Assembly (NCBI GenBank): GCA_030761205.1
Contig: JAULJL010000020.1
Coordinates: forward strand, 2,919,001 to 2,983,000
Reading direction: 5' to 3'
DNA from: Fremontodendron californicum
Taxonomy: Eukaryota; Streptophyta; Magnoliopsida; Malvales; Malvaceae
DNA length: 64,000 nucleotides
The notes under the pieces are model-generated. The model saw nothing but the letters and a program-made list of their open reading frames with translations, made no database searches and was not told the DNA's origin. The position numbers and the translations under genes are program-made. Shown here piece after piece: positions 56,573 to 64,000 of the stretch. The number at the start of each line of letters is the position of its first letter. The first letter of the stretch is position 1.

Positions 56573-59297
56573 GCATTTAGCTTAATAATTGATACATAAC
56601 CTTTGATTTTTCTTAAGCAAAATTCAAATAAAAAGAAAAAGAAAAACTCATATGCAGCTAGCAGTTGATTGTTCATAGCCCACACGGTAGTTGGTTCATC
56701 ATGTTGATTAAATCTGAAAACTAACAAAACCAACACTAAGCTATTTGACAACTAAATATGCCCAAAGTGAGAAGATGAACAAACATCTATCTTAATATTT
56801 ACAAACATTAAAAATTATAAACTATTTCAAGCTAAAAGAAAGTGAAGAAGAAGAAATGATATGACTACAAAAGTTGAATGAAAAGCTGGTATTGATGTCC
56901 TTTAGTTAGGGGAAAATTAACTCTGCAATGTCACTTTACTAGGTATATAGATTAGGCTCAGACCTCAGATAAAATTTATTGGAGAAGAACAGATCCCCAC
57001 TAATAATTCTCTTGACATGATAGATACATTTCGCCTAAATAATCATGGTCTCTGTGACAAAATTGACAATCTATCCTTTGAGAGCTTTTTTGGGGAGAGT
57101 TAGGCTTCTTTCCCTTTTTACAGCTACTAATTTAAACTTTCTTCATTGCCAAACTACCAATCTAGAAATTATGATCTTGGTTCTTATTTTTTTTCAACTC
57201 ACATGATCAATCATGATCTCACTAATGCATAAAATTATCAAATTAAATCCCAAAAAATATGTATTATCTAAATTATAGAATATTATATATCATCATCTAA
57301 TGCAAAAAAAATCAAGTTGAAGTGCGAATTGAACATTTTTTTGTTTGTTGTATTTAAGATTGTTAAAAATTGAATTTTTCATTAAAATTAAAAATTCAGT
57401 ATTCTACCAACAAATCATACATCATATGACTGTAATTCAACGAAAAATCATTGTAATTTGTATTTATTTAAAAGGAACAAAAAAAAAAATGAGAAACACA
57501 TGGGAATCTAGTGATGAAAGTGAGGACAACAGAGTGCATGAGATGCTTTTATGCTGTTTATGATGGCAATGCTGAACAGCAGGCTTTTTGTATGGAAGAA
57601 ACAACAAACGAACATGAACAAAGCAGGTTCAATTAATCCATCATGTTCATCACCTCATCTATCTGATTTGGGCAGCACTAATGGAGTTGTCTGCAAATTT
57701 GTGGTTATTTATAGGAGCATTTTGTGTGTAACTTCTCTTCAATGTCTGAAAAGCTAGAGCCGGTCCATTTAAGACAGCTGAACCGAGTTATGGGCCTACA
57801 ATTGCGGTTCTGGCTTGGGTTAGTAAAGTATACAGAGTTTTGAACCCAAACCTATGCCCTTCTTTAAAGCCCTGGTTTAGGGCTGTTGAAATTTCTCTAT
57901 CCCCGATGTATGGATAATTATATTATAAACTCTTCCCAACACGTCAGTTATGATTTAAACTAATTAAATTAAAACAAATTAGATTTTCATTTCACGTCAT
58001 ATTTATTTTTCAATATAAAAAACGATCTTAAATCTTAAACCTTAAACTCTTAAATTTTAAGAACGAAACTAAAAAAACAAAAATAATAATGATGACGTGA
58101 AGAAGAAGAATATGATCTGATATAATTTGATTGGTTAGGATCATGGCTGACATGATGAGAAGAATCTATAAAATTGCATCTCTAATCTCACAAAAAAAAA
58201 AATCATGTTTGAGCTTGACCTAATCGTTATTAGTTTCCAAGAAGCCAAACAGATTACATCATATGCAGTGCCTAAGTGGACTTGATCAGCTAGAAAGAAA
58301 GCAAGTTTCAACTATGTCCCTGTCAAAGTCTTGGTCCTTGCCTTGAATTGTTATAACCGTGTTATTTAATGTTTGGGTAAGCAAAATTATAAAGTAGGGT
58401 AATTAGGTTCCAAGGCCATTGTCTATAGTCTACCCATTTTCTTTTGAGCCTGTTTATAAGTTAGTGAAGATTAAGGCTTTTTTTTATAGAGTGGATAAAA
58501 AAATAGAAAATTGGAGGGAGAGAAAAGTGAAAAGATGAAAAAACAACAAAAAAAAGTTATTGAAAAACAAAAAGAAAAAATGAAAATTATTTTATTTTAT
58601 TTTATCAATATACTTTTGTTAGTTAAGATAAAAAGATAAAATTAAAAAATACGGGATGATTTTGTAAATACGCACACTTTACTAACATCTCTCTTAATTT
58701 CTCTCTTCCTATGTTTTCATTTTGAAAAATTTTGTTTTTGTGAATAAAAGTGACAAATGATCATTTTCTCTTTTTCTTTTTCTCACTTTTCTATCTTATC
58801 AAATAAATCCAAAATTTATTTATTTTTTACTTTTTCATCCTCTCCTCTCTTTTCCTATCCATCATTTTAATTTTTTACTTTACCAAACACACCTAAATGT
58901 TAATATGTTTTTTCTTTTAAAAAAAACCAATATCTAACATGTTGAATGCAAATTTATTTCAAGACCTTACCTATTGGTTCAGACTTCAGACTTTTTAAGT
59001 CTTGCAATTTTTCTCTCATCAATGACAGAGTCGTTTTTCCCAAAAAAATATATATATAATAAAATTTTTTTAACGAAATTTTTTAGAGCTCGTTTGATAT
59101 TATTACTAGAGTTTTATTTGGTAACCGAGAAAATCTCAAATCTCAAATAGAATTGTTTGATGTAAGGATTGTCAGATTTTACAGAACTCGTCCCAATGCA
59201 TCCTTGGAACTCTTGTATATGACCAGAACCAGTCTAACCCACAATTTCACGACATTAACAAGGATAAGAAAATGTATAATAAACGATTCTTTTGAAT
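56573..59297. other. Gene-free stretch
   Basis: No coding exon that I recognise. The segment near 57490-57740 has higher complexity but is broken by stops in every frame. 58480-58880 is rich in GAAAAA/TTTTTC words with mirrored halves, and may be another decayed fold-back repeat. Confidence 0.35.
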
Positions 59298-59430
59298 CCG
59301 GATTCAATTTAATTGGTTCATACAACAACTCTTAAAAAGTGATGTCCAATAAATTTAAAATTCGAATCGCAGCATCTATAATCTATTTTCTATCCAAAAA
59401 CTACAACCTTCTTTATATTAAAAAAAAAAA
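59298..59430 (+). mobile_element. tRNA-derived SINE copy
   Basis: TTCAATTTAATTGGTTCATAC, AAAATTCGAATCGC (B-box-like), CCAAAAACTACAACCTTC and a poly(A) run, the same layout as 30676-30803. Confidence 0.55.
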
Positions 59431-61386
59431 TCCCCGTCAATTTGTGCTTATAATTAATCATAAAAGAAGATAGAAACCTACTTTTGCGACAGTAATTATG
59501 ATTGTTTTCAATTGTAACTTGTAAGTACAATCGGCAATTGTAATCACAAAAGGAGGAATTTGAACCTTAATAGCATCAAAATTCGAAGCAGGATGTTTGA
59601 TAAATAATAATCTTCTTGTCATATTAATGTTGGAATCGCTTAAACACATCCACCCTTTGCAGCTTTTGATCAAATTTGGTAAAATTATTAAAGAAAAATA
59701 AATTAAGATGACTTCGGAGTCATCTCTTGTAGCGCTATCAAGGAAAAATTAAAGATTTTGATCAAACATTTGTAGATGTGTGCCGACCAGCTCAATAAAT
59801 ACAATTACATGGACAAATAAGGAAGATGAGATTGAGATGTGTATATAGAGATCCCAAAAGTTTTGGGATTAGGTATAGGATTTCACATTTGAAAATAAAA
59901 CCATATATATAATAACCAGAATCTCGACTATTGATTTTATCGAATGATCGGTTTAATTAAAAAAATTAATATTAAATAAATAATAAATATAGTAAATAAT
60001 TAATAAAAATATTCATTTAGCTTAGTGATACACTCTTTAATATAAAATTAAGAGATTATAAATTCAAATATCATCATTTACAAATAAATAATAAAATAAT
60101 AAAATTTGATTTTTACTAATTTTTATCGATTTTTAACCGATTCGGTTAATTACCTATTTTATATACCATACTGAATCAAACAGACCTTTCATTTCTAATT
60201 AAACCAAACCATTTAATCGACAGATCCAATTCAATTTTTTCAATCTTGAATTTCATTTCATTTTTTTTTTCTCAAAAGGATCACATGACTAGCTTGACCA
60301 ATAAAAATACGGAGTTTTTCTGTTACCATCCAACAATATTTATAGACAAGATTTTGATGTTTTCTAACGCTGATTGATCAATATTAATTATTATGAATAG
60401 TAATTATTGAGGACTTATAGCTAGATGTATTGGATAAACGTAAAATGACATCAACATCCTCAAATCTTATGAAACTTATGCCTATTAATGTTGAAGTCAA
60501 CTTTTTCATTGTGTCATTGATGGTTTTTTTATGACTTTCTTTTTGGTCTATTAAAATGGATTAAGTTATATAAATGAAAATCACAAATTTTTTACTGAAA
60601 CTAACTAATACTGCTTTCACAAGTGAATATTACACTTCAACATTTAGTATAGAAACTCTTTTTTTTTAATCTTTATTCTTATAACAGTTGATAATTACGA
60701 AAAAGAATTTTATGAAACAATTATTATAAGTCAACAATTATAGCTTTAATTCAAATTAGAAAAAATGTTATATACATTCATCTAATACACTCATTTCATA
60801 TACTCACCCAATATATTAGTTTTTGAAATCGAATTATAACCCAGATTTTTTAAAATATTTTTTACTTAAATTCCTAAAATAAAAATTGAATGTGTAAATT
60901 ATGAAATGATTGTATACGACGAATGCACATAGCACTATCCTTCAAATTATTATATCAATGGAATTAATTAAACAATTTTGTCTTTAGTGAGTTGGTTGAA
61001 ATAGCTTGGTCTAAAATGTTTGAATATGTTTTCAATGTACTTTTCTTAATTACTTTCTTTTTCCTTTACATAGGAAAAAAGAAAAATCCAAATTCTTCAT
61101 TGAAATTGGAATAATGGGCTTTTCATTTTCTTTTTTGGGTTGTAAACAATTTTAATAATAAGACATAAACATATGAAATTTCTCAATACCAAAATTGAAA
61201 ATCATAATATTTAATCTTCATTTAACCCAACAAAATTTTTATAATCCCCTCAATCCTCATGTACATAAACAATACTACAACAGTTAAAAAAATGATAAAA
61301 TAAATAACGATGAACATGCAAAAATGAAAAATAATAAAATAAACAACAGCAAAGTCCACTCCGGATCATTCACCTAATCTAAACAT
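59431..61386. other. Gene-free stretch downstream of the zinc-finger gene
   Basis: A SINE-like segment with TTAGCTTAGTGATACACTC lies near 60015. 59930-60250 has mirrored TTTATCGAATGATCGGTTTA / AACCGATTCGGTTAATTACC words suggesting a decayed MITE. No coding exon is recognisable. Confidence 0.35.
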
Positions 61387-62103
61387 TCAACAAACGTGGC
61401 AGCTGCCGTGCTTTGCCGTCGGCGTAGTAGGACTATCCACCTCTTCGTCGTCACCGGAAGATTTATCTTTTTGATTAACGTCAATACTCGTTTCCTCTGG
61501 TCCAGCAGGTAAATTCAAGTCAAAGTCACGTTGACTTTGGCTCGACGATTTAACACCATCGCTACCGCTGTTATTAATAATACCAGCTTCGTAGTGGCAT
61601 CGCTTATGTCCTCCTAAGGCTTGACCTGAAGAAAATGTCTTGTAACAAATTGAACACATGTGAGTCTTGCCACCTTGGTTGTTCGTGGGAGGTGGTGAAT
61701 TTGTAGCCGTCGTGGCTGTGGTGGCAGCGGCGGCAGAGACAGAAGCAGCAGTGGTGGACCTGGTGGTGGTGGGGTGTTCATCAGCTCCAACAAGTTTCCT
61801 GTGACTGGACTTGTGTCCTCCTAAAGCTTGATAAGATGGAAATGCTTTGTTACAAACTGTACACTTGTAATGATTGAGGGAGTTTTTGGCTACAGCTGAG
61901 GGGCTGTTTCTGGTAGTGGTTCCCTGAGCCAGCATGAGAAGACAAAGAGCTAAGTATTCATCTTCCGTTGGTGGGTTTTCAATTCTGGATCGTTTTGTTC
62001 TTTTCCTCTTTATCCACGGCTCAACACAGTGGAGATCTACTATATCGTCATGGTGGAGCAGTGGAGGGGCTGAAGTTGGAGAATTCAACGTTTCAAGAGC
62101 CAT
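61387..62103 (-). CDS. AZF1: Two-finger C2H2 zinc-finger repressor, AZF1/ZAT10 class
   Basis: Intronless, 238 residues. The start at 62103 is chosen because MALETLNSPT is, as I recall it, the exact opening of Arabidopsis AZF1; an upstream extension has no family similarity. Order: basic nuclear signal KRKRTKRSR (32-40), L-box DEYLALCLLMLA (48-59), finger 1 with C81, C84, H97, H101 and QALGGH, a Ser/Thr/Ala-rich linker, finger 2 with C150, C153, H166, H170 and QALGGH, the EAR repression motif DLNLPA (195-200), and an acidic tail. AZF1/AZF2 are nuclear repressors in ABA and osmotic stress that also lower auxin-responsive genes. Linker length and tail differ from ZAT10. Nothing suggests a broken gene. 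Confidence 0.93.
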   Translation of the reverse strand: MALETLNSPTSAPPLLHHDDIVDLHCVEPWIKRKRTKRSRIENPPTEDEYLALCLLMLAQGTTTRNSPSAVAKNSLNHYKCTVCNKAFPSYQALGGHKSSHRKLVGADEHPTTTRSTTAASVSAAAATTATTATNSPPPTNNQGGKTHMCSICYKTFSSGQALGGHKRCHYEAGIINNSGSDGVKSSSQSQRDFDLNLPAGPEETSIDVNQKDKSSGDDEEVDSPTTPTAKHGSCHVC

Positions 62104-62165
62104 TGAAGAGATTGTTTTGAATGGTTTTTTCTTTGGTTTGAGTGAGTGTTTGAGTGAACAAGGAA

Positions 62166-62173
62166 GGATTTTT
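62166..62173 (-). promoter_or_regulatory. TATA box of the AZF1-like gene
   Basis: TATAAAAA on the gene strand, 63 bp before the start codon. This implies a very short 5'UTR, so a start further upstream is also possible. Confidence 0.45.
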
Positions 62174-62917
62174 ATATGGGGATGGAACAAGGAATAGAAG
62201 AGAAGGATCAAAGGAAAGTGCTTAATAAGTGGAGAGAAAGAGAGGGGGGAGTGGGGGAGTTTGCAATAGCTGAAGAAAGTTTCCTCTGAAATATGTTTAC
62301 AAGTCTGCTTAAGTCGTCCTTTGGATGACTGAAGTGTGGTTTGGGTTACTATAGTTATAAACAAAAGTAAATGAAGCTCTGCAGGAATGTCAAATGAGGT
62401 GAAAATTTGGTGTTGTCTGCTAAGTCATGACTTAATTACATGACTGTTTCCAAGTCAAAAGCTAACAACTGGTCTACTCTTCAACTTTCTTGCTTTTTCG
62501 AGTGAATGTATATAGCAGCAATTTCAACAGGAACTTCCTATAGGTGAGTTTGGTATTGGGTTTTGGATACCCAAAAATTGATTTAAACACCAAAAACCCA
62601 ATATCAAACCAAGTGTATGAATTTCAAATCAAATTAAAGTATTAAGATGGAAAATTGTGTGTAGTGGAAACATGGGAGATGGGAAGGAAATGTAATGTCA
62701 GTATCTAACTACTGTTGATGTCCTTTAAAAAGAAATCCTCTTCGATGGGTGTGTTTAGCGTTTGCACCATGTTTGCCATAGCATAGCAGAAGTGCTCTAG
62801 TGGGAACTTGACTTTGCTTTTTCGGTAGTGTGGCGTGTCACTTGGTAACCGCGGCTGCATGCGACTTTGCTGGTTGGTGAGTCATCTCGAAATTACTTGG
62901 GACCTTCTGTCTTATAG

Positions 62918-63096
62918 CCCACGTGTCTATCAACCGGTGAGTGATGAGCGGGGTCATGCAGCGACCCACGAGAAACTGAGCAATGGCTAGTAGTAGGCTA
63001 GCTGCTCGACGTGGACCAGTAACCGTCACACTAATTAGCTCAGCCCATCTCAAAGATCGGGTCAATTCCAGCACAAACGTGATGATGAGACGTGGC
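62918..63096. promoter_or_regulatory. Cluster of ACGT boxes upstream of the AZF1-like gene
   Basis: CCCACGTGTC (62918-62927, a G-box), GACGTGG (63008-63014) and GACGTGGC (63089-63096) lie about 0.8-1.0 kb before the start codon, in a locally GC-richer segment (62820-63110). These match ABRE/bZIP sites and fit the known ABA and osmotic induction of AZF genes. Binding is inferred. Confidence 0.5.
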
Positions 63097-63829
63097 TAGG
63101 ACATTTTCAAGCCAAACTCTAACCATTTCACTTGTATGAAACTGCATAACCTCGGTCATTATCTCGTTAAAAGAACATGCAAATCAAGCACCAAATACAC
63201 AAAATAATTGATAACCCTAAAAAAAATTTACAAAAGAAATCATACTCTAAAAAAAAATTACAAATACTAAAATTTAAATATCAAATTTATTAAATATTAT
63301 TTTTTAAAAATGATTGTATGATTCGCGTCCTAATTTCATAATCCCAAAATTTTTCTTATATGAACTTGCAAAGTAGATAGTATAGCAAGAGAAAAGTCAA
63401 AGGCCATTATAAAAGAAGAATTTATTGATAAAAAAAAAAAAAAAAGCTTTAAAGGTATTCCGATACTCTGAGGTGTACAAGAATACCATTTCTTCGTATT
63501 CAAATGCATGAAAGTGACTAAAGTTTGCTTAAATCTTAGTCATGAGTCATGACGCGTAATATATTTGTTTTTAATTTTTTTTATTTAGGGTTTTTTTTAA
63601 CACTTGCTAAACAATTTGAACATATTGGCTATTGCTAGTTGGTAGCTCATACAGCTAGAGAGTAGTGACCCGAGTGACTTAGTCATGTTTGTTGGTTGTT
63701 GCCGACGAGTTAATGATTCAGTTCATGGCCGGCCACGTTATCTTCTAGTAGTAGTACTGCCCCAGTCACCACATGGCAGCTATGTTTTGCTACTATCGAA
63801 ACAGAAAGGAACTTGACCGTCGAGATTAG

Positions 63830-64000
63830 GGGTGTTCACTATTCGATTTTAATCGAATTAATCATTCGGAATTTAATTTGGTCCGGTTAATCGGTTAATC
63901 AAATAAATTTTGGTTCGGTTATCGATTAAAAGTTTTGAAAATTTTCAGTTTTCACCAACATTTGGTTGGTTGGTTGGAGTGGTTAGTGGCTCCATCCTTA
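63830..64000. mobile_element. hAT-like MITE, cut by the window edge
   Basis: TAGGGGTGTTCACTATTCGA followed by AATCGAATTAATCATTCGG and GGTCCGGTTAATCGGTTAATC. The opening resembles the terminus of the hAT-like element in the CK2 intron. The other end lies outside the window. Confidence 0.45.

Noticed and set aside
57345..57757. Two short frames in a higher-complexity patch
   Set aside because: Stops interrupt every frame and no family is recognisable.
1..64000. CRISPR arrays, rRNA or intact tRNA genes
   Set aside because: None seen. tRNA-like A and B boxes occur only as parts of SINEs without a cloverleaf.

Overview
The window is nuclear DNA of a flowering plant, most likely a eudicot. It is AT-rich, has GT-AG introns, and carries plant-only gene families and plant transposon families. 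I cannot name the species. Four intact protein-coding genes occupy a small part of the 64 kb; two broken genes and many repeats fill most of the rest.

Layout. 1-7.4 kb: an old tandem duplication whose two units each end in a broken formamidase-type gene (the family that includes Arabidopsis IAMH1/IAMH2), with small transposons inserted. 7.6-18.5 kb (+): a ten-exon gene for a plastid-type casein kinase 2 alpha subunit (CKA4-like). Its last intron is about 6.5 kb because a hAT-like element landed there and a 5.4 kb Ty3/Gypsy chromovirus then landed inside that element. 18.5-37.7 kb: gene-free repeat field with MITEs, SINEs, a Copia-like LTR remnant, CACTA-like sequence and a cluster of small Helitrons. 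38.3-39.8 kb (+): a HOOKLESS1-like N-acetyltransferase gene with three exons. 46.1-51.3 kb (-): an NPY-family BTB/NPH3 gene with four coding exons and a probable 5'UTR intron. 51.4-61.3 kb: gene-free, with a fold-back element, two adjacent MITEs and short tandem repeats. 61.4-62.1 kb (-): an intronless two-finger C2H2 repressor gene of the AZF1 type, with an ACGT-box cluster upstream.

The gene order is meaningful. From memory, Arabidopsis has NPY4, an HLS1-like gene and CKA4 side by side (At2g23050-23070), NPY3 and AZF1 side by side (At5g67440-67450), and IAMH1/2, HLS1 and NPY5 close together (At4g37550-37590). The window looks like one less-fractionated version of that ancestral block. Several members are tied to auxin: indole-3-acetamide hydrolysis, hook formation, NPY-dependent organogenesis, and AZF repression of auxin-responsive genes. 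Here the formamidase copies are dead, at least in this window.

The best structural finds are the formamidase pseudogene pair, the nested element in the CK2 intron, two Helitrons lying end to end with exact termini, a MITE nested in a third Helitron copy with a perfect 9-bp target duplication, and a SINE with a 16-bp target duplication. All coordinates and alignments were made by eye.
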